From: Verrucomicrobiota bacterium
Lineage (GTDB): Bacteria; Verrucomicrobiota; Verrucomicrobiia; Limisphaerales; J093
Length of the DNA stretch: 64,000 nucleotides
Direction of reading: 5' to 3'
Assembly: GCA_027493615.1 (NCBI GenBank)
Contig: JAOSKK010000007.1
Location: 1 to 64,000 of the forward strand
Shown here piece by piece: positions 29,178 through 39,896 of this stretch. Position 1 is the first letter of the stretch. Every line of letters starts with the position of its first letter. Position numbers and translations under genes: made by a program. The notes under the pieces were generated by a model, which was not told the DNA's origin, made no database searches, and saw only the letters and a list, made by a program, of their open reading frames with translations.

Positions 29178-29594
29178 ATGGCGGCGACGGCCGACTCCAC
29201 CCACACCCTTGACCCAGAGGAACTCGAACTGCTTCGTCTCAACCTGGCAATCCCCCTGTGGGAAGAGAACCCGGATGGCAACGCAGCGACCCTCCTCGCG
29301 CCCTACCTGTCCGACCGCCTGGTTTTCGGGAAGGGGGACGGCTCGGTGGTGGGGAAGCACCAGTACCTGCAAGGACTCGGGCCGAGAGGACGTAGGCCGT
29401 CGGATACGGTTCGCGTGCTCAACCGAGCGCGCCGAAGGGCCAGTGCTCCGGCTGAGAGTCTCCTGATCTCAACCGCCGTGACCGTTGACGCCAAACCGCC
29501 CGATCCCGGCCAGTTCACGAACCTCCGGCTGTTCTTGAAAGAAGATGGGTTCTGGAAGTGCCGGCTCTGGGTCAACTTCCCTGGGGATTCTTAA
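29178..29594 (+). CDS. NTF2-like (SnoaL/DUF4440-type) protein
   Basis: 138 residues from ATG 29178. The pattern fits a cone-shaped NTF2-like fold: ELELLRLNLAIPLWEENP, then LLAPYLSDRLVFGKGDGSVV, KHQYLQGL, a degenerate middle, and FTNLRLFLKEDGFWKCRLWV at the end. Proteins of this kind bind or isomerise small molecules, and the function here is unknown. An element of family B begins 16 bases after the stop. Confidence 0.6.
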   Translation: MAATADSTHTLDPEELELLRLNLAIPLWEENPDGNAATLLAPYLSDRLVFGKGDGSVVGKHQYLQGLGPRGRRPSDTVRVLNRARRRASAPAESLLISTAVTVDAKPPDPGQFTNLRLFLKEDGFWKCRLWVNFPGDS

Positions 29595-29610
29595 CGAGGC
29601 TGCGGCGCGA

Positions 29611-29724
29611 GGTCGGACCACGGCAAGGGTTTCCATTCGCTCTGAAAAGGGCACGTAAGCCCCTCGGACCCGCCTCCCAACCCAGACAACTCACGGGAGA
29701 TCAATGGCTTCGCGTGGTCCGACC
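29611..29724. repeat. element B copy 2, bounded by GGTCGGACCACG inverted repeats
   Basis: GGTCGGACCACG at 29611-29622 and its reverse complement CGTGGTCCGACC at 29713-29724 bound a 114-nt element. The inside shares CTGAAAAGGGCAC and GGAGATCAA..GG with copy 1, which carries about 140 nt more in the middle. Confidence 0.65.
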
Positions 29725-29839
29725 CCGGAGCCACCGAACGGTCGACGGAGGAGGGTGAAGTGAAATGTCAAATGTCAATGTTTGACCCCATTGCTCGCGG
29801 CTTTGACCTTCGGCGGGAATGCCGCATTCTCATCCGCCT

Positions 29840-30388
29840 ATGGGCAACACACCCCCATCCAACCTGCCGTTTCTGGCCCGTGTCGGTGTCGCGCTGCGCT
29901 GCTTCTGGCTGGCGCTCACGCGACCGGAGTTCGCGCGCCAGGCCCGCGCCTGGCTGGGCGCAGGTGTCGCCGCCGCACCCGCGACCAGCGCCGCCGTCCC
30001 GCCCGAGACGACTCAGGCGCCGGCCCTGCACTTGCTCGGCCTGCTCCAGCGCGAAGGGCGCCTGATCGATTTCCTGCAGGAGGACATCGCGGGCTTTGAC
30101 GACGCCGAGGTCGGCGTCGCCGCGCGCGTGGTGCACGCCGGTTGCCGCCGGGTGCTGACCGAAGGGCTGACCCTCGAACCCGCGCTGCGCGAGCCCGACG
30201 GCACCGCCGTCACCGTGCCGGCCGGCTTCGACGCCCAACGCATCCGGCTCACCGGCAACGTGGCCGGCTCACCCCCGTTCCGCGGCGTCCTCCGGCACCA
30301 CGGCTGGGTGGCGACCGCCGTCCAGTTGCCCACCCGCTCCCCGGCGCTCGATCCCCGTGTGCTCGCCCCGGCTGAAGTCGAGCTTTGA
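29840..30388 (+). CDS. DUF2760 protein, Hsp70-operon partner
   Basis: 182 residues from ATG 29840. An N-terminal helix-rich part (LARVGVALRCFWLALTRPEF) and the DUF2760 core: LHLLGLLQREGRLIDFLQED, DAEVGVAARVVHAGCRRVL, then FRGVLRHHGWVATAVQLP. DUF2760 genes are usually found directly before Hsp70-like genes, as here (the next ATG is 5 nt after the stop). The function is unknown; the genetic linkage suggests a cofactor or client-handling role for the two Hsp70-like proteins. Confidence 0.88.
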   Translation: MGNTPPSNLPFLARVGVALRCFWLALTRPEFARQARAWLGAGVAAAPATSAAVPPETTQAPALHLLGLLQREGRLIDFLQEDIAGFDDAEVGVAARVVHAGCRRVLTEGLTLEPALREPDGTAVTVPAGFDAQRIRLTGNVAGSPPFRGVLRHHGWVATAVQLPTRSPALDPRVLAPAEVEL

Positions 30389-30393
30389 CCTCC

Positions 30394-32229
30394 ATGCCAC
30401 GCTATTCGATCGGGATAGATCTCGGCACGACCAACTGTGCCGTCTCGTACTTCGACCTGGGGGAGGCCGACGGTCGCCGCGAGCAGACCATGCTTGCCAT
30501 TCCTCAACTCACCGCCGTCGGCACCGTCGAGGCGCGTCCCTTGTTGCCCTCGTTTCTCTACCTGCCGAACGAGCAGGAGTTTCCCGCCGGCGGCCTGGGA
30601 CTGCCCTGGGACAGCCAGCGGAGCGGGACGGTCGTGGGCGAGTTCGCCCGCACCCACGGCAGTCAGGTGCCCATGCGACTCGTCGCGTCCGCCAAGAGCT
30701 GGCTCTGTCACTCCGGGGTCGATCGTTCGAGCGCCATCCTTCCCTGGCAGGCGCCGGCCGACGTCCGCCGGGTGTCGCCCCTGGAGGCTTCGGCGCGGTA
30801 CCTGACGCACCTGCGAGAGGCCTGGGATCACCAGTTCCCCGACGCACCGCTGGCCACGCAGGACGTGGTGCTCACGGTTCCCGCCTCGTTCGACGCCGCC
30901 GCGCGCGACCTCACGCGGCGAGCTGCCGAGCAGGCGGGCTTGCCGCAGCTCACATTGCTCGAGGAACCCCAGGCCGCCTTCTACGCCTGGTGCGAGGCGA
31001 TGGGCGCCGGCTTCCGCAAACAGGTCCGCCCGGGAGACGTTGTCCTCGTTGTGGACGTCGGCGGCGGCACCTGCGACTTCTCGCTCATCGCCGTGACGGA
31101 CCGGGCGGGCGAGGTCGAACTGACGCGCGTGGCCGTGGGCGATCACATCCTGCTGGGCGGCGACAACATGGACCTCGCCCTGGCCCATGCGGTCCATGCG
31201 CGCCTCACGGCCGCGGGCAAGAAGCTTGATGCCTGGCAGTTCAACGCCCTCACCTTCGCCTGTCGCCAGGCCAAGGAACGGCTTTACGAGGATCCGAAGC
31301 TGACCCGCGCCCCGCTCGTCGTTCCGGGTCGGGGCTCAGCCCTGGTGGGCGGCACGCTCAAAGCCGACCTCGAGCGGTCCGAGCTCGAGCAACTCCTCAC
31401 CGAGGGATTCTTTCCGCGCACCACAGCGACCGATCGACCCCAGACCGCACGGCGCACCGGGCTGGCGCAGATCGCCTTGCCTTACGCGCAGGATCCGGCC
31501 GTGACCCGGCATCTGGCGGGGTTCCTGACCCGCCAGGCCCGGGCGTTGGCGGAAGCGCACGAGGCCCCGCTCGACGTGCGGGGGCAGGCGTTCGTGCATC
31601 CGACGGCCGTGCTCTTCAACGGGGGCGTCTTCCGCGCCAGCCCGCTCAAGCAGCGCGTGCTCGAGGTGCTCAACGACTGGCTGGCGGCCGACGGCGCTCA
31701 ACCCGCCAAGGAACTCGGGGGCGCCGAGCTGGACCTCGCGGTCGCGCGAGGTGCGGCCTATTACGGCTGGGTGCGCCAGGGTCACGGGCTGCGCATCCGC
31801 GGCGGCACCGCCCGCGCCTACTACGTGGGCGTCGAAACCCCCATGCCCGCCGTGCCCGGCGTGTCGCCGCCCGTCAAGGCGCTGTGTGTCGCGCCCTTCG
31901 GCATGGAGGAAGGCACGCAGGCCGATGTGCCGCCGCAGGAGTTCGGGCTGGTGGTCGGCGAACCGACCCGGTTCCGCTTCTTCGCCAGCTCGTTGCGGCG
32001 GGAGGATCGGGTGGGAACCCTGCTTGAATCGGCCACCGACGCCGACGATCTGGAGGAGCTTGCCCCGCTTGAGACGACCCTGCCTGCCACCGCCAACAAT
32101 GCGGGCGAACTGGTCCCGGTGAATCTGCAGGCCGCGGTGACCGAGGTGGGCACGCTCGAGCTGCGCTGCCTCGAACAGGGCGGTGCCGGCCAATGGAAGC
32201 TCGAGCTGAACGTGCGGATGAAGGATTGA
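30394..32229 (+). CDS. Hsp70/DnaK-like ATPase, first of two
   Basis: An intact protein of about 611 residues, close to DnaK length. Actin-fold ATPase: phosphate-1 IGIDLGTTNCAVSYF at the start, EEPQAAFYAW, phosphate-2 VVDVGGGTCDFSLI, GDHILLGGDNMD, and an adenosine-side LFNGGVFRASPLKQRVLEVL. The C-terminal third differs from classical DnaK and ends in a beta-rich ELRCLEQGGAGQWKLELNV. ATG 30394 is preferred; a TTG at 30385 is also in frame. It is the second gene of the DUF2760 operon. Without a DnaJ or GrpE neighbour it is likely a specialised, non-canonical Hsp70. Confidence 0.93.
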   Translation: MPRYSIGIDLGTTNCAVSYFDLGEADGRREQTMLAIPQLTAVGTVEARPLLPSFLYLPNEQEFPAGGLGLPWDSQRSGTVVGEFARTHGSQVPMRLVASAKSWLCHSGVDRSSAILPWQAPADVRRVSPLEASARYLTHLREAWDHQFPDAPLATQDVVLTVPASFDAAARDLTRRAAEQAGLPQLTLLEEPQAAFYAWCEAMGAGFRKQVRPGDVVLVVDVGGGTCDFSLIAVTDRAGEVELTRVAVGDHILLGGDNMDLALAHAVHARLTAAGKKLDAWQFNALTFACRQAKERLYEDPKLTRAPLVVPGRGSALVGGTLKADLERSELEQLLTEGFFPRTTATDRPQTARRTGLAQIALPYAQDPAVTRHLAGFLTRQARALAEAHEAPLDVRGQAFVHPTAVLFNGGVFRASPLKQRVLEVLNDWLAADGAQPAKELGGAELDLAVARGAAYYGWVRQGHGLRIRGGTARAYYVGVETPMPAVPGVSPPVKALCVAPFGMEEGTQADVPPQEFGLVVGEPTRFRFFASSLRREDRVGTLLESATDADDLEELAPLETTLPATANNAGELVPVNLQAAVTEVGTLELRCLEQGGAGQWKLELNVRMKD

Positions 32230-35091
32230 GCCGGCCCTACGCCATCGGGATCGACCTGGGCACGACCAACTGCGCCGTGGCCTGGGCGGGTCTGGCGGAA
32301 AGCGTCACCGCGGGCGTGACCGACTTTCCCGTTCCCCAGTTGCAGGGCCTGGGCGAGGTGACGTCGCGGCCGCTTCTGCCTTCCTTCCTCTATCTGCCGG
32401 CCGAGTCTGAGTTCGCCCCGGGCACGACACGATTGCCGTGGGGCGCGGGAACGGGGCCCGTTGTGGGTGAATGGGCCCGGGCTCAAGGCGCGCGCGTGCC
32501 CGGCCGGTTGGTCGCCTCGGCGAAGAGCTGGCTGTGTCATCCGGGCGTCGACCGTACGGCGGCCATTCTGCCCTGGGGCGCGCCTCCGGATGCCGTGCGC
32601 AAGCTCTCACCGGTCGAAGCCACCACCCACCTGCTGGCGCACTTGGTCGCGGCTTGGGATCAGGCGCATCCCGAGGCACCGCTCGCGGACCAGGAGGTGG
32701 TGGTGACGGTGCCGGCGTCTTTCGATGAAGTGGCCCGCGCCCTGACCGCCGAGGCCGCTCGCCGCGCCGGCCTGCCGCAGTTCACCCTGCTCGAAGAGCC
32801 GCAGGCGGCGTTCTACGACTTCCTCGCCCGGCATCGTGCCGACCTGGCCGGGGCGCTCGACGGCATCCGGTTGATCCTCGTCGTCGATGTCGGTGGTGGC
32901 ACGACCGATTTCTCGCTCCTGCAGGTAGAGGCGACTTCCAGCGGACCCCGGTTGCGGCGCCTGGCCGTGGGCGACCATCTGTTGTTGGGCGGCGATAACA
33001 TGGATGCCGCCCTCGCCCATTGGGTCGAGGAGGGATGGCGTCGAACAGGTCGCAAGCTCGGCGCACTGCAGTGGAGCCTGTTGGTCCAGGCGGCTCGCGC
33101 AGCCAAGGAAGCGCTTCTGGGCGAGACGCCGCCCGAGTCGTATCGCGTGGCCGTGGCGGGCGAGGGCAGCCGACTGCTTGGGGACACGCTCAGCGCCACG
33201 ATTCCACGCGCCGAGGCCGAGCGGCTGGTCCTCGACGGTTTCCTGCCGCCCTGTGCGGCCGAAGACGCGCCCGGTCGACTGGCCCGGACCGCCCTGCAGG
33301 AACTGGGCCTGCCCTACGCGAAGGAGCCCGCCATCACGCGCCACCTCGCGGCCTTCCTCCGCGAACATGCCGCCGCCGGCCAGGCTGCCCTCGCTGCCGA
33401 GCCCTCGCTGAAGGTTGTGGGGCAGGCTTCCAGCCTGCCGGTGGAGTCCGGACATGGGCAGGCTTCCAGCCTGCCTGTCCAGACGCCTCTCCCTCGTCCC
33501 GACGCCCTGTTGCTGAACGGGGGGTCTTCCAATCCGAACGGCTGGTCCGGCGCCTGGTCGAAGTGGTGTCGTCGTGGTGGCCGGACGCCCCGCCGATCCG
33601 CCTTCTTCCGCATGGCTCGCTCAGCCTCGCGGTGGCGCGGGGCGCGGCGCATTACGGGCGCGTGCGCCACGATCAGGCCGAGCGGATCCGCGGCGGTGCG
33701 GCTCAGGCCTTCTACGTGGGGCTCGGCGGCGGGAAGGAAGCCACGGCCAATCGGGCCGTGTGCGTGCTTCCCCGCGGACACGAGCCGGGCGATCCCGTGG
33801 ATCTCCGCGAACGCCCCTTCCAGCTCACGCTGGGCCGACCGGTGCAACTGCCGTGGTTCTCCACCACCGCGGACCGCCCGGATCGGCCGGGCGACGTGGT
33901 GGAGGTGGACGAGGCCTTCCACGCCCTCCCTCCGATCCACACCCTCTTTCGCGGCGCGGGCCGGCAACCCACCGCCGTCAGCGTCCACCTCCGGGCTGTG
34001 CTGACCGAACTCGGCACGCTCGAACTCTGGTGCGTGGCCAATGACCGGGACGAACGGTGGCGGCTCGAGTTCGACCTGCGCGGCGCCGCCGTGCGCACCG
34101 CGCCCTCCGTCGCCGAATCCCTGCCGGCCCGCTTCGCGGAGGTGCGCATCCTCGTGCAACGCGCCTTCGGTCCGCAGGCCGCGCCAACGCCGGGCGCGGA
34201 AGGCCGCGAAGCCAAGCAGCTTTGGGCCGCCCTCGAACGCCTGGCAGGTCCACGCGATTCGTGGCGGCTGCCCTTGTTGCGCGAGCTGTGGGGCGCGTTG
34301 TTCGCCGGCGCGAAACGCCGCCGCCGTTCCCCGGCCCACGAACGCGTCTTCTATCAGCTTGCCGGTTATTGCCTTCGGCCGGGCTTCGGCTACCCGCTCG
34401 ATGACTGGCGTTGCGCCCAGACCTTCGGGTTGCTGCGCGAGGGGGTGGCGCACCCGGGAGAGACCGCCATCTGGAACGAGTTCTGGGTGATGTGGCGGCG
34501 CCTGGCCGGGGGCTCGAGGCGTCCGCCCAGCAGGAGCTTTGGGACTTCCTCAAGCCCCATCTGGCGCGCCGCCTGCCGCTCCCGTCGGTCGAAGTCCCCG
34601 CCGGCGCGAAAGTCCCGCGGGCGGAGGGCTGGCATGAAATGGTGCGCACCGCCGCCTCCCTCGAACACCTCGAGGCGGCGGACAAGATCCTGCTCGGCGA
34701 AGGGCTCGCCGGGCGGTTGCGTCGACCCGATGACCGGGCCGGACCGTGGGCCTGGGCTCTGGGTCGCCTGGGTGCTCGCGTGCCGCTCTACGGCAGCAGC
34801 CACAAGACGGTGCCGCCCGAAGCCGCCGCCGCCTGGGTCGCCCTCCTGCTGGAGCTCGGCCTGGGCAACGTCGAACACGCCGCCTTCGCCGCGGCCCAAC
34901 TTGCCCGTTGCACCGGCGACCGCGCGCGCGACCTCGATCCGGACCTGCGCGTCGCGGTCGCGGCCGCGCTACGACAGGCCACCGCTCCGGAACACTGGCT
35001 CCGGCTGGTCACCGAGGTGGTGGCCCTGGAGACCGCGGAGGAAGCCCGCGCGCTCGGCGACAGCCTGCCCGTGGGCTTACGGCTCCGCTGA
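32193..35091 (+). CDS. Hsp70-like ATPase with DUF3731 C-terminus, second of two (frameshifted)
   Basis: About 955 residues. The N-terminal actin-fold ATPase is paralogous to the gene before it: IGIDLGTTNCAVAW, EEPQAAFYDF, VVDVGGGTTDFSLL, GDHLLLGGDNMD. The start may be ATG 32193 (inside the previous gene) or TTG 32226, which overlaps the previous TGA. A G-run one base short (33519-33524, GGGGGG) breaks LLNGGVFQSERLV; a second slip lies near 34510. The C-terminal 350 residues match DUF3731 (LWAALERLAGPRDSWRLPLL, FYQLAGYCLRPGFGYPLDDW, YGSSHKTVPPEAA). It also contains a repeated GQASSLPV spacer encoded by a DNA palindrome. Confidence 0.85.
33421..33475. repeat. two copies of a 19-bp palindrome inside the Hsp70 gene
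   Basis: GGCAGGCTTCCAGCCTGCC occurs at 33421-33439 and 33457-33475, 36 nt apart, so both are read in the same frame (GQASSLPV twice). A near copy lies in the intergenic region at 3236-3254. Confidence 0.85.
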
Positions 35092-35110
35092 CGTGCCGTC
35101 CGCGAGGGGC

Positions 35111-35162
35111 GCGTAGGAGTCGAGGTCACGAGACTCTGCTGAGCCTCCTCACGTCGGCGCCT
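35111..35162. repeat. palindromic element, family A, degenerate copy
   Basis: The right arm GCCTCCTCACGTCGGCGCCT (35141-35160) plus AC is intact, while the left arm from 35111 keeps only part of the match. It lies 19 nt after the Hsp70 stop, between convergent genes. Confidence 0.7.
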
Positions 35163-35176
35163 ACGGACGGCTCACT

Positions 35177-38100
35177 TCATTTGCGTAGCCGATAGAACTG
35201 GGCGGCGGCGTTCGCGTTGACCGTCGCGGCGTTGCCGGACACACCCGCCACCGCCGTCCACGACCCGGTCACGGCGGGGGCCTGCTCCAGCGTGAAGCCG
35301 GTGCCCTCCCACGTGAGCGTGAGTGTGCCGTTGCCGTTGTTCCGGATGGCCAGCGTCGGGGGTGAGGTGGGCGGCGGCGCCGCCGCGCCGGAACCCGAGG
35401 CGGCGGAGGGGATGCCGAACACGCTCGGGCCACCAAGGGCAACGACGTCGTCGTCGGTCATCGCGCCCTCGCGGATCTGGATGGCGTTCACGTACGCCTC
35501 GGTCCGCTCGTTGTCGTCGCCGTCACCGAAGAGGAAGACCTCGGGCGGCAGGGCGAACCGGCCGTCGATTGAGCCGCCGTCGCCGGTGAGATCCTCGCGG
35601 TGCTTGTAGCCGTTGATGAACTTCGCCAGCCGCGGCGGGTTGGCCGCCAGGTCGGTGACGAACACCACGCGGGCCCAGGTCTCGCTGGCGTGTCGCTTGT
35701 CCGCGGGCAGGTCATCGTACAACGAGCAGCAACCCTTGCCGTAGCTGCCGTCGCTGCGCCGCCAGAACAGGTCGCCATCGGTCGGGTTGTCCAGGTCATG
35801 GGTCTGCAGCAGCCCGCCAAAGCCCTGGCTCTCGGGGCCCCAGTACAGGTCCAGGATGAGGGACCACTGGTTGGCCTTGGCGCCCCCGCCGTTGGGCGGG
35901 ACGAGATGTTCCATGCGCAGGCCGATCTTGCTGAACACGTCCCGGGGTTCACCGGGCGTGTAGGGGATGTGCAGCACGCGGGCCGGTTGACCGTCGATGC
36001 CCGGGATGCCCAACTCGGCGGTGGTGCCGAACCGATACCGGCTGGCGAGGGCATTGTCGATGAAGCGCAGGTCGCGTCCGATGGTGGCCGCCAGGTTGCC
36101 TTGGTCGAAGTTCCACTCGCCCTTGACCGGGTTGGGCGTGGGGATCCCGCTGGCCCGTGGTCCACCCAGGGCGATGACCTCGTCGTCGGTGAGTGCGCGG
36201 GCCTGGAGCTGGATCGAATTGACGTACGCCTCGGTCCGTTCGTTGTCGTCGCCGTCGCCGAACAGGAAGAACTCGGCGGGCAGCGCGAACCGCCCGTCAA
36301 GCGAGCCGCCGTCGCCGGTCAGGTCTTCGCGGTGCTTGTAGCCGTTGATGAACTTCGCCAGGCGCGGTGGGTTCGCCGTCAGGTCCGCCACGAACGCGAC
36401 CCGTGCCCAGGTCTCGCTGGCGTGCTGCTTGTCCGCCGGCAGGCCGTCGTAGATCGAGCAACAGCCCTTGCCATAGCTCCCGTCGCTGCGCCGCCAGAAG
36501 AGGTCGCCGTCAGTCGGGTTGTCGAGGTCGTGCGTCTGCAGCAACCCGCCGAAGCCCTGGCTCTCCGGACCCCAGTACACGTCCATGACCAGCGTCCACT
36601 GGTTCAGCTTGGTGCCCCCGCCGTTCACGCCCAGACCGTGCTCAACCCGAAGCCCGATCTTGCTGAAGACATCCCGCGGTTCGCCGGGCGTGTAAGGAAT
36701 GTGCAGCACGCGGGCCGGTTGACCGCCGATGCCGGGAATGCCGAGCTCGGTGGTGGTCCCGAACCGGTAGCGGCTGGCCAGGGCGTTGTCGATGAACTGC
36801 AGATCGTTCCCCGCGGTGGCGGCCAGGTTGCCCCGCTCGAAATCCCACTGGGCATAAGGAATCGGGATGCCCGCCGCGCTCGGCCCGCCCAGGGCCACCA
36901 CTTCGTCGTCGGTCAGCGCTCCGTCCCGGATCTGGATCGCGTTCACGTACGCCTCGGTCCGCTCGTTGTCGTCGCCGTCGCCGAAGAGGAAGACCTCGGG
37001 CGGCAGGGCGAACCGGCCGTCGATTGAGCCGCCGTCGCCGGTGAGATCCTCGCGGTGCTTGTAGCCGTTGATGAACTTCGCCAGCCGCGGCGGGTTGGCC
37101 GCCAGGTCGGCGACAAAGACCACCCGCGCCCAGGTCTCGCTGGCGTGCTGCTTGTCCGCGGGCAGGCCGTCGTACAGCGAGCAGCAGCCCTTGCCGTAGC
37201 TGCCGTCGCTGCGTCGCCAGAACAGGTCGCCGTCGGTCGGGTTGTCCAGGTCATGGGTCTGCAGCAGCCCGCCAAAGCCCTGGCTCTCGGGGCCCCAGTA
37301 GACGTCCATGATCAGCGTCCATTGGTTGGCCTTTCGCCCCCCGCCATTCGGAGCGATCGTGTGCTGCATCCGCAGGCCGATCTTGCTGAAGACATCCCGG
37401 GGTTCACCGGGCGTGTAGGGGATGTGGAGCACCCGGGCCGGCTGGCCGTTGATGCCCGGGATGCCCAGCTCGGTGGTGGTGCCGAACCGATACCGGCTGG
37501 CCAGGGCGCTGTCGATGAAGCGCAGGTCGCGCCCGATCTTCGCGGCGAGGTTGCCGTTCCGAAAATCCCAGTAACCCTTGACCGCATTGGCGAGATTCAG
37601 GGCCGCGGCTTTCCCGGTCGTGAAGCGGTACTCGCGGGTCACGGCGTTCCCGGCGCTGTCGGAGAAGGCGAGACGCAACGTCTGCTCTGCCAGGGGCTCC
37701 AGCGCCGCCAGCAACTTGATGTCCAGGGTGGTCACCTTGCCCGCCTTGGTCACCGCCCCGGCCGGCAGGTCCACGGGCTGGCCGTTCAACGTGAGCGCGA
37801 TCGTGGCGGGGCTCACCGTGGTCGCGTCCTCGGTGACGTCCAGCACGATCCGCGGCAGGGTGCTGACGTTGAGCTCCCCGGGGGCCGGCGAAGCGCGGCT
37901 CAGATACGGCGGGGCCTGATAGCCCGCGGCACGCTGGCGGTAGGCGCGGATATGCCCCGCGGTCGCCCGGTCGTTGAGCAGGACCCGCTGTCCCGCCGCG
38001 TCCTCCGCCCACAACTCGATGTTCGCCCCGCCTCCGCCTTCACCCCATAACACCCGGATCGGATAGAGTCCGGCCTGTTCGACCAGGAACGTGCCCCGCA

Positions 38101-39603
38101 CCGTCCCAATCGCCGTGTCGAGAATCCGCAACGCCGTCACATCGCGCGGGTCCGGGCCCAGCGTGAGCCGCAGGTTATCGTCGCTCACCGCCCCCAGCGT
38201 GTACGAACCCGCCGCCAGATCGAGCACCGCCAGGATTTCCATCGCGATGTTGTCGGTGGACGCGGTCCAACCCGGGATGCCCGGGATGGGCTCGTCTCCG
38301 TGGCCGTTTTCCCAGTTGAACAGCCCCGCGCTCAGCCCGTCCTGGTCGAAGTTGATGACATCACGGTCAAAGGTCCCGTCGGCGCTGGCAAGGGTAAGGT
38401 CGGCAATGTTCTCGCCAAACTCGCCGGCCAGTTGGCGCTCGACGCGGTCGGCCGTGTTGCCCCCGGGCGCCGCGGTCTCCGTCTGGTGCACCCGGATCTT
38501 GAAGCCGCCCAGCGTGGTGTTGACCGTCGCCGGCGCCACGGCATACGCCGCCGGAACCACCATCACATTCGCCACGGAAAACTCGTACTTCAGCGTCTTG
38601 GTGCCGTAGGTCAGTTCGACCGTGTGGCTCGTGCCCGGCGCCAGGAGGCCCGGCGGGTCGTACGTGATCGTCGTCACCCCGCCCACGGTCGAACTCGTCG
38701 CCGTCACCGTCGCGCCGTCGAACTTCAGCGCCGTCGCCGCCCCGCCCAAGTCCTGAATCCGCACCTCGACCCGCGCATCCGGCCGGACGTTGGTCCCCAG
38801 CGGCAGCGCGGACAACACATAGGCGCCGGTCACCGTCGTCGTCGTAATCGACAGATCATCGATCCAGTGGTTGTCCCGCAACGCTGCCGTGAGCTCCGCG
38901 GTCCCTGCCCCGAAGCCAAACTGCCCCGCCACCGGCACATACGGGATCGGGAAATCGTCGTAAACCCGCGTGCCGTTGTACGTCACGTCCAGGGTCCCGT
39001 CGGCCTCAAGTCGAACCTCCACCGGCACAAACACCGGCGTCTGGTTGTTCGGCGCGCCCGTCCGCAGCCCGTTGAAGCGCTTCGCCGCCACCCGCTGCCC
39101 GCCCTGCTTCACAATGATGCCTGGCGCGTCCCCGAGCTGGTTTCCCTCCGCCTCAAACCCCGCCAGGTTGTCGATCGTGTCGAACGAGATCACCAGCCCC
39201 GTGCTGCTGCCGCCCCCTCCCGAAACGGCGCTGTGAGCCCGCCGATATCCTCCGCCAGCACCAGGCTGAACCCCTGCGCCGGCTGTTCCGTCCCCCCGTG
39301 AATGCTCACCCGGAACGTCGCGGTGAAGGCCGCCACCCGCGCGTCCCCGTCCAGCGGCGGGAACACATAGGAACCGTGCATGGGCAACCCCGACTCCCCG
39401 TCGATGTACTCCTGCAGGTCCTGCAGCTTGAGGATCCCGTTGTCGATCTTCGCCTTGCCCAGGGGCACCCCGCCCGGGTCGACCGTGAAGTCGGTCTGCA
39501 GCGTCCCCGCCCACAAACCCGCCGGCAGCAAAAGGCCAAGCGTCAGCCCGACGGCCGTCGAGCGAGCCAGGAACGCCGTGCACCGCGAAGGAAACCGCGG
39601 CAA
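35177..39603 (-). CDS. giant secreted protein with PA14-like and three LamG-like repeats
   Basis: About 1,475 residues. The true N-terminus is in a second frame: ATG 39601-39603, a signal peptide (AVGLTLGLLLPAGLWAG) and a lectin-like start; a frameshift near 39225 joins it to the main frame. Order: concanavalin-like domain, Ig-like beta domains (VELTYGTKTLKYEFSVANV), a PA14-like region (SYTLGAVSDDNLRLTLG, GLYPIRVLWGEGG), a bacterial Ig-like domain, then three nearly identical units of about 240 residues (FGTTTELGIPGINGQPARVL, GKGCCSLYDGLPADK, LFGDGDDNERTEAYVN). The end LTLTWEGTGFTLEQAP plus AAQFYRLRK is a typical secreted-protein tail. It is probably a cell-surface or matrix protein binding glycans. 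Confidence 0.85.
35396..37569 (-). repeat. three tandem LamG-like units within the giant gene
   Basis: Units start near 37569, 36845 and 36113 on the minus strand, with periods of about 710-730 nt. Long stretches are almost identical at the base level, suggesting recent duplication or gene conversion. Linkers (ANAVKGYWDF, PIPYAQWDF, PNPVKGEWNF) differ more. Confidence 0.85.
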
Positions 39604-39896
39604 GGAAGAGGATGCGACAGGGGATTCATGGGTTGGAGCTTGAGGCGTGGGGGGCCCGGTGGTGGGGTTGCTCGATTAAGACACACGATTCTGTGTACAT
39701 GTCTTTCTTCTCAGAGATGGCGGCAATATGCCGCCCCGTAACCGAGGGTCAAGGGCTTTCTCGAAAGTTCTTCCGGCCTCTGTGGTGCCGGCGTCCCGCC
39801 GGCTCCCCCGGATCCTGCCGGGTTCGACCGCGCCTCGCCCAACTTTGTCCGGCTTTGCCCGTGCACCCGACCCGCCGCACCGGGAATGCTGGCGTC

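Noticed and set aside
35600..37027. 475-codon plus-strand frame opposite the LamG repeats
   Set aside because: Its repetitiveness only mirrors the triple repeat of the minus-strand gene.
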